NCBI GenBank assembly: GCA_030268105.1
Contig: BSDZ01000019.1
Location: forward strand, 1,466,001-1,530,000
Origin: Volvox africanus
Taxonomy: Eukaryota; Chlorophyta; Chlorophyceae; Chlamydomonadales; Volvocaceae
Direction of reading: 5' to 3'
DNA: 64,000 nt
Numbering within the stretch: the first letter of the stretch is position 1; every line of letters starts with the position of its first letter. Positions 34,301-52,047 of the stretch are shown piece after piece. Made by a program: the position numbers and the translations under genes. Under the pieces are notes generated by a model. It saw nothing but the letters and a program-made list of their open reading frames with translations. It was not told the origin of the DNA and ran no database searches.

Positions 34301-37300
34301 CGAGGCGGAGGCGCAATCGGATTTCATGTCGGCTATGTCGTCGTACGAGACTGCTTGTTCCATGTGTGACTCATCACATGGTGAGGTGTGCGGGTCGGGT
34401 CAATGGCCATCCGGGTTGAGAACCTGGTGACGAAGACGAATATGATGTACGATATGACAGATTGCAGACAGATTACGACAGATTACGGACAGATTACGAC
34501 ATATACGACACGGCGCAATATACGACACTGAACCGTGCTGAATTTGTCTCTCTCCGCTTATGCACCCTCGCCACCCCCTTCACCTCCGTCCCCACCTCCT
34601 GTGCCTTTCTTCTTTCACTACTGCGCCTTCCAACGCCCCTCCCGGTTTTCTTCTCATTGCCGCATATGCCCCTGCCGTACTCTTCGACTGCCGTTCTGCC
34701 GTTCCCCGACACGTAACTCCTCCCATCCTCCTTCCAACTTTTACTCATTAGCTCCCGGCTTCTCCTTCGTTCCCTCCTTTCCGGCAAAACTCAGCGGCAC
34801 AGTTTTCCCTTCCCGGGTGCATGGTTCCTTGGCCTTGCTCTAACTGCCCTGGACCTGTCCTCTCGCGCCTTCTTTATTCGACTTCCTCCCTTTCCTCTCT
34901 CGTTACCACGTTTCCTGCTTTGGACGACGTCAGCCATCATCCGACCTTCACGCTGGTTAGTCCTTGATCCCTCAGTATCAATCTCGGCAACAGAGCTCGT
35001 CTCAGTCGTCTTCCCCAGTCGCACTTCCCACCTACCACCTACCACCTACCACCTACCACCTACCACCTACCACCTACCACCTCCCACCTACCCACCTCCC
35101 ACCTACCCACCTCCCCCCTACCCACCTCCCACCTACCCACCTCCCCCCTACCCACCTCCCACCTACCCACCTCCCCCCTACCCACCTCCCCCCTACCCAC
35201 CTCCCACCTACCCACCTCCCCCTACCCACCTCCCCCGGCCGCACATCCGCCTCGGCAGGTGACGACCTTCCCGGTCTGTTATGCAATTGGGGCTCCGCGC
35301 TACGCAGCCTGGCGGGGTGCCTGCAGGTGCGGCAAAGGTCCTCTGGACGAGCGTGTGTGAGATCGTGCGTGTGTATGTGTGGAGGTGCGAGGAGCTGAGT
35401 GCGCCAACACCCCTCTCATCAACATTCCAGCCACCTGAAGGTGTAACGCCGGAATTTCAATCGTCCCAGCATCACCACTGGCACAAGGACACAGGTCTCC
35501 GCCACCTAATATTCTGTCCGCCAGCGTGTTTCCACCGCCAGGCATGTGTGTGCCTATGTGTGTATGTGTGTATGTGCGTGATTGTGTACGTCCTGTGTCT
35601 CTTTTTGCCGTCACTGTTGCCCTTTCAGGACCCAGCTGCGCGACTGCCCCTCCTGGAGCAAGCTGCATCCCGACTGGATCAGGCGGCGTCTTTTGACCGC
35701 GCAGATCCCGCCCCCTTGTGCAGCCTGGGGGATGTGCTAATGGCGGCGGGTGAGGCAGCGGAGGCTATTGCCCTGGCGGCCGTTACCAGTGCCGCTGGCA
35801 AGGCCCCAGCAGCGTCAGCGGAGGTGCTATCGGCGATGGCGCCGGAGACGGAGGCCACCGCTGCCGCTGCTGCTGCTGCTGCTGCGCGGCACTGGTACGG
35901 CATCGCAGTGGCACAGCTGCAGGCGGCGTTGGCACGGGGATATTCCGCGGCCTTGACGTTACGTCGGGATGAGCCGGAGGCTCTGGTGGGTTGCTAGGTG
36001 GTGTACCAAAGCGCGTTTACGTTTGGGTTGGCCGGCTTTTGAGGGGTCTGTTTGAGGGCGTAAAAGTGATATGGCGAAAAGGGCACGAGAAGACTGGAAG
36101 GGAGAGGGGGGAGAGGGAGAGGGAGGCAAGGGAGAGGAGGGATAAGGGAGAGGGGAAAAGGGAGTTACCTGCTGAAGGGGAAAGAGGGAAAGGGTTAAAT
36201 CTTACTTATCATACCACTTCACCGAGGTGTGGCTGTGTCAGCTTTCCTCTCCATTTTGGCTTGTCTCATCCTTTTCATCATTTATGCAGCGTGGTGTTGG
36301 TCGGAAGGGGCATACAAATGAAACGCTGCAGCGTACCCGTATACACACATACACACATTCACACACACATACACACATTCACACACACATACACACACAC
36401 ATACACACACACATACACACATACACACATACACACATACACACATACACACATACACACATACATACACACACACATACACACATACACACATACACAC
36501 ATACACACACACAGACACACACAGACACACACACACAGACACACACACACACACACAGACACACACACACACACAGACACACACAGACACACAGACACAC
36601 ACAGACACACACACACTCTTACGTACATGGTGGCAATTTAACCGACCCTTCTTTCTCTCTCGCAACTCAGCTCATGTGAAGGCGGCCCTTGTCGCCATGC
36701 GATGTCGCATTTTTGGGCATCAACTACATGTCCTTAAAATGAAAACCCTACCTTCATTCCCCACCCCTCCATACTACCACCTCATCTGTCATCTCAAGGT
36801 TAGGGCTCCTAAAGTCCCTTACTGTGTGCGGCACCAGCTATTGCTTCTTGCCTGTCAAAATATACGAGGTACGACCACGACCGATGTTCATTTTGGCGTC
36901 TACTATTTTGGCAGGTTGGCTGCGGGGAGGCCCATTTGGCTCTATCTAGGCTGGCACGTTGGGACCCTGTCGCTGCCGCTGCCGCTGCCGCTGCCACTGG
37001 CAGTGGTGGTGGTGGTGGTGGTGGTGGTAATGGAGATGGTGACCAAAATGCTGCTGGTGACGACGCCAAGGATATAGCGAGTCAGCACGCCACAGCGGCA
37101 GTAGCGGCGTTTCAGGCGGCCTTAACACGTCCGGAACGGTTGGGGGGCTGGCGGCAACGCTGTGATGTGCGCTACAACCTCGCGTGTGCATTGGCCCTTC
37201 TCGGACGAGAGCAGGTACGTAGGCGCGAGGCGGGATCACGGCAGATGACCGGTTATGGAAACCTGGACATGCGGGCAAGCGGGATCTCACTCGATGCCGC

Positions 37301-37526
37301 GGACGCAGCATGCGAGGACAGAAGGTCCCCGATTTCTTACTCATTCCTCGAATTCTTATTTCTTACTAATTCCTTACCTTATACCTTACCCCGACAGGAG
37401 GCCCATCAGCTGCTGGTCGCGTTGCTGGGCTGTGGCGCTGTACGGCCGTCTGAGCTGGCTCGTGATGTGGATCTGGAGCCCGTACGGCATCTGCCATGGT
37501 TTCAGGCACTACTTGCAGCGGCCTGA
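31337..37526 (+). CDS. TPR-repeat protein, function unknown
   Basis: Nine exons join in phase: 31337-31439, 31680-31783, 32891-32980, 33503-33901, 34140-34380, 35259-35326, 35629-35985, 36915-37214 and 37398-37526, about 596 residues. Helical pairs of tetratricopeptide type recur through the protein: AAAKFEAAAAKYQEALDAA, ECHQLLADALVVAA, YDIALQCYRSAASSYKSAI, SNLGDVLVQC, CNWGSALRSLAGCL, PAPLCSLGDVLMAAGEAAEA, WYGIAVAQLQAALARG and RYNLACALALLGREQEAHQL. Poly-Ala and poly-Gly inserts interrupt the repeats. TPRs are protein-protein interaction scaffolds. No signal peptide, membrane segment or catalytic domain is visible, so no specific job is assigned. The start ATG at 31337 was chosen because its exon ends in a strong GTGAGA donor with the phase required by exon 2. 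A 57-nt in-frame segment (34177-34233) inside exon 5 has splice-like ends and may be an intron. Confidence 0.7.
33212..33237. repeat. interstitial telomere-like repeat in TPR-gene intron
   Basis: Three CCTAAAAC units on the plus strand, in the intron between exons 32891-32980 and 33503-33901. Confidence 0.85.
35030..35235. repeat. CCTACC-rich minisatellite in TPR-gene intron
   Basis: A first part repeats the 7-mer CTACCAC. The second part repeats a 13-bp CTACCCACCTCCC unit with A/C variants. The tract ends about 20 nt before the acceptor at 35258 and may act as its polypyrimidine region. Read as protein it gives repeated TYHLP/HLPP, an artefact. Confidence 0.9.
36345..36616. repeat. CA-rich microsatellite block in TPR-gene intron
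   Basis: An interrupted (CA)n block mixing ACACAT, ACATAC and ACACAG units over about 270 bp, in the intron between exons 35629-35985 and 36915-37214. The open frames across it are artefacts. Confidence 0.95.
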
Positions 37527-38332
37527 GTTGGGCTTTTATGTCAGAGGCTTATGACATCAGGATGGGACCGGACCGGACTACGGGATGTTGGGGCTCAGAT
37601 GTATGTGTTCTGGGAGGGGGGAGGGAGGCATGATATTTAATACGCCTGGGTGCAGAAAACCCAGGCAGGGAAAAAGAGAGTTGGGGACTCCAGGAAAGGT
37701 GGAACGCGCGATTAAGAGATATTCCTCTCTCTCCTTTCCTTCCAGCGTTGTGAAACTGTTCGTTAGCTCGCTCTCTCTCCTTTTTAGACAGACGATGCCC
37801 TCCAAGGCCGCTGGCTAGCCTTCAAATAATGCAGCCACCGGAAAGTCAAGAAGAGTGAAGAGAACCAACCAGCCGTGAACCTTAAGCTGCAGTGAGACCT
37901 CTGGCATGGGCTTCAGGATGTCCCGAGCGTTCTTCACGTCGTCTGTTGCAAAACGGTAATATGCCTGATACCACAACATTGTACGACAAACTCGAGCTTA
38001 GGGTGCGTCTACTTGTGGCAGTTATGGCACGTCCAAACCGTGCCGGATCAAGGCCTCTGCCCCCCTCTGCCCATCACAGTTGCTGCATAAGGGCAACCCA
38101 GCCGCTGCAGGCCAGAAACACTCATCATCACAAGCATGCAGCTACTACACTGATACGAGTGTAGAAAGAACCAAGGTAGGTAAGTAATACCTACCCAGCG
38201 TTGTCTTAAGTATTAATACCATAATGAAACCTAGTTTTCTGCAAAGTTTCCAATACACGCTAGAGTACATCAATATGTACTCTATATGACACGTGATTTC
38301 ACCAAGATTTGTAATTACGTTTCCGCATTAAT
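37527..38332. other. no gene seen; 3' flank of TPR gene
   Basis: This should contain the TPR 3' UTR, but no TGTAA was seen within the first several hundred bases. Nothing else recognisable. Confidence 0.5.
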
Positions 38333-38394
38333 TATTATTGTCTATATTCTACACCAAAGGGCAAACCCTTTGGTGTAGAATATAGACAATAATA
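38333..38394. repeat. perfect inverted repeat, 29-bp arms, 4-nt loop
   Basis: The left arm 38333-38361 (contains TATTCTACACCAAAGGG) is followed by the loop CAAA and by its exact complement at 38366-38394. There are no mismatches. A transcript would form a long stem. It could be a miRNA-like hairpin, a foldback element or a recent palindromic duplication. Confidence 0.95.
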
Positions 38395-39277
38395 TTAGAA
38401 GAAATACGGGTACTAAGCCTGTCGTGGAGTGCACGTTGTATCCAACAGAGATTGCTGGGGGCCGGGGTGCTGGCGGGGGTACCAGCACATCAGTGCAACC
38501 TAGCAAACTGGTGGAAGTATTAATCATAATCTTATCTTGATCGTTCAAGCAGGTTGATTTTTCTTCCGGACATGTCATATGGACATGTAGGGACTCCAAT
38601 ACTCCGCTGCACGACTACACTGTACGATTCTGATAGTGTGTTGCAATAGTCGCTATCGACGACGTTGTAAAGTCAATGGAAAGTTTTACTGTTCTCATCC
38701 AAGTGTACGAGTCTTGGAAGGCTGAAGATGGTCAAACATACATCTTCACAAGCCACATCGGTTGGACTAGTAAGGCTAGCAGTGCGATGTTCAGGAGAAT
38801 CCAAATGATCCATTATCATACTAGGGTTATCGGTAAAGGGTGTTATTGGGTGGGGTCAGCTTCTCCCAGCCCATGGATGACTTATCAAAAGCCGCTCACT
38901 TGTAAAACATAAAATTGCGTCTGTCATTTACTACATGGTACATGGGATGGCTCGTGTTGGCTTGTGAGCCCGGAACTGCTATTGCCCAAGGGCCTTGGCT
39001 ACATACAAGATAACACTGTACACTGTCAAATCACATGATGAGGATGACCAGCAGTATATGAGGACCCTGAGAATGTGTTCAGGATGAGATGCAGGAGGAC
39101 TTATGCTCTGGGCCTTCATTAGAGTGCATGCTGTTAAGCAACTTCTGCAAAGAAATTAGAAAGCCGAAGCATCTGCCTTGCAATTTCAAAGCCGCTGCTG
39201 GTGCTGGGAACAGCTATAGTGAGGATGATGGCGGATATGACGCTTTCACGCTGGCGACTTATAAAGCTGTAAAGTGT

Positions 39278-39375
39278 AGTATCCTGGGGTATCTACGCGG
39301 GTAGTAGTGTCCAGGATGGACCATGAACGGTCATCTTCCGATTGGGCCTTTGCTGCATGTTGGCGGACAAGACAG
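39278..39375 (+). repeat. copy 2 of a dispersed repeat
   Basis: Shares ATCCTGGGGTATCTACGCGG, GTAGTAGTGTC and GGATGGACCAT with copies at 2785-2882 (inverted) and 39892-39960 (direct). The match to copy 1 continues through AAAGGCCCAATCG in complement. Confidence 0.75.
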
Positions 39376-39891
39376 AGATACAACATGTAGGAGGAGATGT
39401 TCCTGCCTTCTGCTATGTGGATGGAGTGAGCCCTTGTACTGCATGTCAGAAGATCCTGCGGCTTCACCCCATGATGCTACCACCCACATTCCTGCTGCTC
39501 CACCACATTTCTGCAAAGGATGTTCTTTTTGAGCACTTGGAGCAGGAACTCCATTTACCCGAGGCTCGTTTACAGGGCTGTTCATGCATACGACAAGGAT
39601 CTTGATTGGTGCTATCATTGCCTTTATGACATACAATATGGCTGCATACACACTGAAGATTGTTGAGGATCTGGAGCGCATCCTGACCAGCAACCTGCAT
39701 ATAAAGATGTTGACAGTGATGAGGTGAAGGCAAGGATTGAACAGTGCACGATGATCTGGGTTCTGACCCCATGCTGGGTGAGTATTCCACCCCTGTTGTA
39801 TCTCCAAAGTGCCGAGTTAATATCCACCAAACTGTGCAGGACAAGATGTCCAGTTTCCTGATCATCTTGGATATTAGCCTTAGATACTGTG

Positions 39892-39960
39892 ATATCCTGG
39901 GGTATCTACGCGGGTAGTAGTGTCGAGGATGGACCATGTATGGTCATCGGAAGAGTGGAC
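39892..39960 (+). repeat. copy 3 of a dispersed repeat
   Basis: A direct repeat of copy 2 about 610 bp away, nearly identical over 60 bases and then diverging. The pair could be terminal direct repeats of a small element or two independent insertions. Confidence 0.75.
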
Positions 39961-41871
39961 CCTTGGACACAACAGAAATAAAACAGATGCCCCAGGATAT
40001 AACGGATCGTTTGGGTTCTCCCGAATATTGTGCTTCTGCACGTCCTCCTCAAACCGATGTAGATTGTGAAGAGCTGTGTTCGTATTCAGCCCTTCAGGAC
40101 TCTTTCTGATGAGCTCATCAAATTCCTCTTTTGCCTTTTTTTGCAGCGTCCATGATGAATTTTGAGGTTTGGACTATGCGGCGTAGCTCACTTTGGTTCA
40201 TAGATAAACATCAGAGTCGTCGCGTTACAATGCATAACAAAACGTAACGGAACGTGAAGACATTTCGAGAGAATTAGGGGCATATATAAGACTGATAGCC
40301 TTCATTTGGGAATGACTCAATTTGAACGGCTGTAGTATCCCGCCCCCCCGCAGATGCCGTAAGATAAAACGCGCTCAGTGCTTGCAAAACGGTTCCGGAT
40401 CCGTACTTCTCGCGTTTTGTCTTTAGTGTAGAGTATGGAAAGCATTAATGCTTAAATGTAAGCAAATGCTTAAATGTAACTAGAAATCCGGGTAAATACC
40501 ATCGCTTGTCGTTGCGGATTTTGCTTCAGCAAACCCTTACAACCGTTCATGGGCATTACAAATGCCGTTTGAGTCATGCGCCAGAAACATGCTGCTGTTT
40601 ACAATTGTGACATTCTACAGTACTAGTTTTCATTATCATCTCCATAAGTCAACACCCATCCACGCAACTCATTTTCATGTGATGCACCATGGGCCATAAC
40701 GAAGGGAAGCATGCGGGAGGGGTTCTGCTAGAAAGCATTCCGATCTGCTGAATGGAAGACCTCAATGTGTTCCTAGAAAGACCGGCAAAGAAGTGTACGG
40801 CACGTTGTTGAAAGGAAATTGCTGTCGAGGGAGGCTGTTGCAGTTGGGAGTCCAAATGTGCAGTTTGGGTAAATGCCGTCGTGTGCGGTGAGAAATGTTG
40901 TGGGGCTGCTGAGCCACAGTGTGAGGCGAACCAGGGCCCTCTACAGTTTGTGAAAGTGGAAATGTAGCTAGAGGACGTCACGTGTTAACGCGCTCACAGC
41001 AAATGTCTGAGTTACCACATGAAAGCACCATAAGCTTGCCGATGGGCCGGTTTGTACGACACAGCACATGCTTTACACACATACACGCACGCACACGCGC
41101 ACAACCGGATGGACACAGAAGCGCGATCTCTACTGGCCCTGAGCCACGACGAGCACATACACGCGCACACGCGTGCATGCACGCACGCTCATGCATACCT
41201 AAGTATTGGAGCTGAGGGCAGGCGTGACAATGCACCGTTATTGTGCATGGGAATCGACGATGCGTGATTTTTCTCGGACCGGGTCTGATGGTCCCTGTCA
41301 CCGAGGCATAGGTTGAGACGAAGGGCAGGCCTGGTTCACTGGTTTGCTTTCCTTCTTCGCATAATCCAAGCGGCCAATCAGCTTAACATACCGTGCTTAA
41401 CATATCAGCTTAACATGCGACCAACATTCCCAACTTCCAAACGGTGGGTCCGCGGACGGACCTCAGCAACGACGACTGGTGAGTGAGGTCGCCACTGCCA
41501 GGTGGGGCGGTGCGTGACAACAATGGTGACGGCAAGGAATGCACACACCGCCATCATTATCACAACTCGACTCAGCCGCAGCGCAATTCAGTCGCTCGGC
41601 CAGGCGTTTACCAGATCTTGTCTGACCCCTGGGTTGGGTTAGGCCTACCTGACCGGAATCTCTTTCTTCCATCTCATCAGGACGACGCGACGGCACAAAT
41701 CTCTGCTCCAGCCGTGGCCAGATAAGGCCTCCGAAAGCCCATCCACAGCCGCATGGACCGGAACACACCAGGATCAAGGACTGCTGAGCAAGCCCACATC
41801 CCCATTCATGAAATACAAAGATAACACGCGCTGCCTCTGCAGGGGTTCCCCCCTCTTAAGGCATCCTGTTA

Positions 41872-47384
<5,513 letters not shown>

Positions 47385-48951
47385 AGCAACGCTGAAATTG
47401 TAAGGCAATCAAGGCTCGATAAAGACGCACCTTAATGTTGAAGGCGGGTAATGCGGGAGCTCCGAAAAGAAGTTGTTGTAGATAGGAGCGCGTTCGATGT
47501 TAAAGCCACCGCCAAGTGTCTGTTGACGATAGTGGTCACGCGGACCAGCCACCGTAAAAGTGTTGTCTGTGGGCACGCGAGAATGATGGGACGGTCATGC
47601 ACAGTGCTCGCGCATCCTCCTTCACAGCCGTGAGAGGTGTTTACGTATATTCTTACGTACCATATAAGGCATCGTATGGCCTAGTCGGTTGCGTCATCCT
47701 GCTAGGGTCCGCGGTTCGATGTCTATAAGGGGGGCAACATTCGAGCTAAATCAAAATGCGTTTCGTATAACTGACATAGTTCAATACCTATAGAAAACTG
47801 TTGGGTCTTCTGAGTTGTTGTGGAATGACTGAGTACGTCAGCTCTAAGGTCCTTGATCAAGCCTATGCTGATATAGCTGCAGGCATCGATTTGACGGCCA
47901 AATGAAAGGTCATTATTCAAATTGTTATTTAATAGATGTAGTAAGTGCGAAAGTGATGTCTAGCAATGCAATTCCATACTTAGTGGGATCCCATGGATGC
48001 TTGGAGCTGAGTGGAGGTGCAAAGTTCGGCACGAAATTAATGAACGGATTCATTGTCTATTAAGGAAGAATAGCCAGACCTCTGAAACGCAGTACCTGTC
48101 GTTGGCTTTGCTGATGTTCTGCCCCACGGGTCGGTTCTGGCCTGGCATGCAACATCAAGACACGTCTGAATACCGCCTCGCTGGTCTTCATCAACCGCAG
48201 GGAGGTATCGGCGCAAGCGATACAATTCGAACACCATAACTTTGTTTTGTAATGTTGGGAATATGAAGGGAAAAACTTACAGTAAAATTGCCATGAGACG
48301 AGATCTCCATCCAGATGAACAAATCTAAATAAGCCGCGCGCGGCAAACTATGGGATCTACCGCTCAGCCTTGCTAGCAAAATGTCAAGTATAATAGAATG
48401 TGGAATCGTCCCCCCTATTTTCAGCCGCCCATTGGTGCATGGCAAAAGAGATCGCTGTGCTACAGAGGGAGTGGATGCAGAAGGTCGTTGTGTCGAGTGA
48501 GCCTGCCGTTGCCTTATGTGCGTAACCAGGCGCAATTGGCGTCTCTCTAATTGTAACTGCAAGCCGCGACCGTCTCGCATCTCCTATTGGCAGCGGTCTT
48601 AACGTATATGTGCTGATGAGCGTATGTGATGCGTCCGGCTACTGTTTGGTGCCGTCCTTCGAAGGCAATGTCCAAACATCCGGCTCACGGCTGCTAAGCT
48701 CGACCATATTCAACGTTCTGCCCAGTTCCAGGCACCTAACATAGACTACCATCGTTTAAGCAAGCAAGCAAGCAAGCACTACGGCACAAACTAGATGCCA
48801 AGCTTATACCGGGTTTGAGCACCGAGATTGCTAGAGCCGCTGTAAGCCGGCGCTGATGCCCCAGTCAGGCATTAAATGCGGCCGTGGAATGGTTGTGCAA
48901 TGACCACTATCAGCATAAACAGCTTTTGCGGCACGATCCACAACCACATAC
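47385..48951. other. intergenic, CFAP91 promoter side and pherophorin 3' side
   Basis: No gene recognised. The CFAP91 promoter and 5' UTR must lie at the left end. An (AGCA)n run lies near 48762-48778. A weak tRNA-like match near 47665 was rejected. Confidence 0.5.
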
Positions 48952-48956
48952 TTACA
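48952..48956 (-). promoter_or_regulatory. candidate poly(A) signal TGTAA for pherophorin
   Basis: The minus strand reads TGTAA about 60 nt after the pherophorin stop at 49016, a normal distance. Confidence 0.55.
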
Positions 48957-49015
48957 CACGCACTGAGGCTCCCCCACGATGTTATGTTCGCCATGTGTTG
49001 TGGACACGAGCCTCG

Positions 49016-52000
49016 TTAGGACTTGCGGTGCACGCCGCCGAATAAAAAGTCCGTGACCACCTCGCCCTGGAAGCAGGTCGAGTCACTTAGCAACCGGAAT
49101 ACGCACGAGTCCTGGCCGCGAACAGTGCATACGCGGCCGAGACGGTCTAGGTTGCGGCCACGGAGGGTGAACGACACGATGTGGGTCGAGCCGATTGAGG
49201 AGTCAGGGCCAGGGGCCGGCAGCAGCCAGCTAAAGTGGTCGCCCGCGGGTACACCGCTTGCCCAAATGTGACCGTGGCCCCCTTTGAGCGATGTCATAGC
49301 GCCCGAAGAAACCATAACTTGGAACTCGTGTGGGCAGGACGGCTCGGCACTGGTCCGTGTAAGCTTGTAAGCGAACGTTATGCCTTCATCAAACGTTTCC
49401 GAAATTTCCACTGGTGCCAACGAAAAGCACGACGAAAAAGGGTCATACTTGGCACAAATTGCACCGCCAGCCTCCAGCGCCGCGTAAGCATCGTCTCCCA
49501 GCGATAGCAGGCGCCGCCCCGATGGCAGCGTGGCTGGAATCTCTCCAGCGGGGCAGCATTCTTGTGATGGGCCGCTCGCGCTGCGCTGCGCACCCACCAG
49601 CACATAGTTGCAAACACGAGAACTACGTGATGGGGTTACGCAAAGGTCCGACAGCTCCAAATTTCCATCAACTTCCACTGTCAGCACGTTGGATTGCACG
49701 GACGCATACGATGACATTGAGATGTTCAGATATGAAAGCGGGCCGAGTGAGCCGGTTGTGACGGCGGTATTGATTGAACCCAGAGTTGCCGTGGCACTCG
49801 TTGTGGCGTAGTTGCGGCTCACATAGAGCAGCACGCTGTCAATAGCCATTGCGGAACATGCACTGACAAGGTTGCGATGTGCAAGCTGGAAGCTGAACGT
49901 GGTTCTGGAGCCGGTGTGGACGCGGGAGGTGAAGGACAGAGTGTAGGGGCTGGTATCCAGGTCAGATACACAGGCAGCATCCGCCGGGCAAAAGTTGAGG
50001 ATGCCCTCAGGACAGCAGCCGGGAACGTTCTCGACATCAACCTGCGGACAGAATGGGTCTGCTTCAGTGGCGTGCCGTGGATCGAGGCTTAATGCACATG
50101 GACAACTCAGATCGGGTAACGCCAGAAAAAAAAGAAAAATACATCATTTTCCTCTGTTCCAATCATCTGTCGCTTGGAACGAAGGAAACGATGCTGTCCC
50201 CGCATTCAGCCTACTGGCTGTCTTAAGATTAGGGTCCTATCCTCTGCTCCTAGTCAAGCCCACTGAGCTTCAGTCAGGGTATTAGGAGCACATTTACCGT
50301 AAGCAGTAACTGGTTAAATATATGACTGGTTAAATCAAAATAACGTTATCACAGGCTAATCGACAGGACTACTCCTCACCAGTTGCTGCTCGGGGTTGCC
50401 AGGTGAAGTCTGCAGGCCGTGCAGCCAGTAGTCACACATGCTGCCATACGGGTCCAACTTGGAAGGGGGACAGGGGAATTTACTTTCATCCGACCAGACG
50501 GCCGGGTTCAAAAACAGGGTCACCTCTAGTGATGACCCCACAGGGAGACTCACGACAAATACAGGTTTATGCAGCTGGAGACGTATACCATAATCGAATT
50601 CATTTTTATACAGTGATGCGCCAACGGCCTTGCCGCCAAGTATCACGGCGGCCTTTAGAATGGCACTGCGATACTGCTGCAAGACGGGTAGGGACAAGCC
50701 TTCAAAGGTTGAATTGCAGCAAGAACCGTTACGATAATTGATTGGCTGGCAATGGGTGGCGTCTTTCAATGTAACCTTGAAGTTAAACAAAAGGTCGCCA
50801 TTGGTAATATTGGAGCCCACGTAGGAGACAGCCCAGCGGCTGTTTGAATTCACCAGTGGACTCAGACAGTCGCAAAAGGCTGCATAAGGGGCGACTGGAA
50901 TCGGCGGTGGTGGCGGTGGTGGCGGTGGCGGGGGTGGGGGTGGAGGAGGCGGTGGTGGATGAGGTGGTGGCGGCGGTGGTGGCGGCGGGGGGGGTGGCGG
51001 TGGCGGCGGTGGGGGGGGTGACGGTGGCGGTGGTGGCGGTGGTGGTGGCGGCGGGGGAGGAGGCGGCGGCGGCGGATGTGGAGGAGGCGGCGGCGGCGGC
51101 GGGGGTGGTGGCGGCGGTGGTGGCGGTGGCGGCGGTGATGGCGGGGGTGGTGGCGGCGGCGGCGGCGGTGGAGGCGGTGGAGGCGGCGGGGGAGAAGGTG
51201 GTGGCGGTGGGGGAGGAGGAGGGGGTGGTGGCGGCGGAGATTGGGGCGGGGTTGGCATGGGCGGCGGACTACTAACTGGTGGCGGTCGCGGGGGAGACGG
51301 CGGCCTCAGCGCGCAAGTTGGGCAGCAGGTATGAGACTGATCGAACTGAGCATATTGGAAGAGGCCAGATCCACCTAGCTTTGAAGACTGGAAAAACACG
51401 TCGAAGGAGTCGCAGGGCGATCGGATGGTGAAGCACAGCAGGCTATTCCGCATCGTCGTCCGCGTTGCGTCAAGGCTCGTCACGCGGACCTTCCCCACGG
51501 CGTTGTCCGTATCGAAGTAGGTCGACCCAAGGAAGTTGACGCCGCCGAAGGTTACAGCCGCGACACTCTTGTTGCAAATTTTATCTGGTCAAAATAAAAA
51601 AGCATGAGTAGGCTTGAGTCAACTTGTAGACCCCGAAACATAGGATCTGATGAGGAGGCGTTTCGAACGTGTCGCAGACAGCTATTCGACAACAGCCCAG
51701 ACATTTAAAGGGCTATCTGGGTCGTCCGTGTGCTTACCAGCTTGGAACTCAATCTTTCCCAACTGTTGCAGGATGGCCTCACAGCAGGCATTGCCCGCTG
51801 TGCATCCCGAGTCCTGAAACCTGAAACATACACGATATTGACCGTTCGAAAGCTTTTCATCTGTTGAAACGATCGGCTTATATGGACCCGAGGAGCAACG
51901 ATAGTCATTGCATTGGCAGAATGGGAAGCCGAATAGGTACTGTGCATCGCCGGAGGCTGCATCATCCACCGAAGCCCTGGTATTTGGTAAGCATGCTAGG

Positions 52001-52047
52001 AGCGCTGCTGCGAGACACGCCAACGTCCGTGCTTTGCTGGTTCCCAT
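49016..52047 (-). CDS. pherophorin-type extracellular matrix glycoprotein
   Basis: Pherophorins are secreted hydroxyproline-rich glycoproteins of the volvocine cell wall and extracellular matrix. Three exons join in phase: 52047-51738, 51584-50380 and 50041-49016, about 846 residues. The ATG at 52047 begins a signal peptide (ARTLACLAAALLACLPNTRA). The N-terminal globular domain (about 35-195) has the family cysteines (FPFCQCNDYRC, CTAGNACCEAI, FGGVNFLGSTYFDTDNAVGK). A rod of about 135 residues is nearly pure proline with single Ser or His interruptions. A second globular domain (about 340-505) follows (AFCDCLSP, NGSCCNST). Exon 3 adds about 340 residues with CCPEGILNFCPADAAC and a further Cys-containing module after GRRLLSLGDDAYAAL. 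This four-module layout is longer than the classic two-domain pherophorin. Potential N-glycosylation sites (NIT, NGS, NST) are present. Pherophorin genes often respond to sexual inducer or wounding; no such element was identified here. Confidence 0.92.
50900..51300 (-). repeat. polyproline-encoding rod repeat
   Basis: A GGC/GGT/GGG-type repeat (plus strand) within pherophorin exon 2. It encodes proline runs of roughly 18-19 residues separated alternately by Ser and His. The S-(P)n-H-(P)n unit of about 40 residues occurs at least twice, which suggests internal duplication. Confidence 0.85.

Larger units (their letters stand above)
38395..41871. other. decayed repetitive sequence, no intact gene
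   Basis: Several plus-strand frames between 38400 and 39600 have protein-like composition (for example near 38676 and 39089), broken by stops. With the dispersed repeat copies here this suggests an old mobile-element carcass. No transposase, reverse transcriptase or other domain was recognised. A CA-rich tract lies near 41070-41190. The last few hundred bases are probably the CFAP91 3' UTR. Confidence 0.35.

Noticed and set aside
36227..36679. Thr/His-rich and Cys/Val-rich frames
   Set aside because: They arise from the CA microsatellite within a TPR-gene intron.
47655..47730. tRNA-like box A (TGGCCTAGTCGG) and box B (GGTTCGATG)
   Set aside because: The T stem and acceptor stem do not pair and the spacing is short; no believable cloverleaf.
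50844..51275. Plus-strand Ala/Val/Gly-rich frame of 143 residues
   Set aside because: It is the antisense of the pherophorin proline rod.
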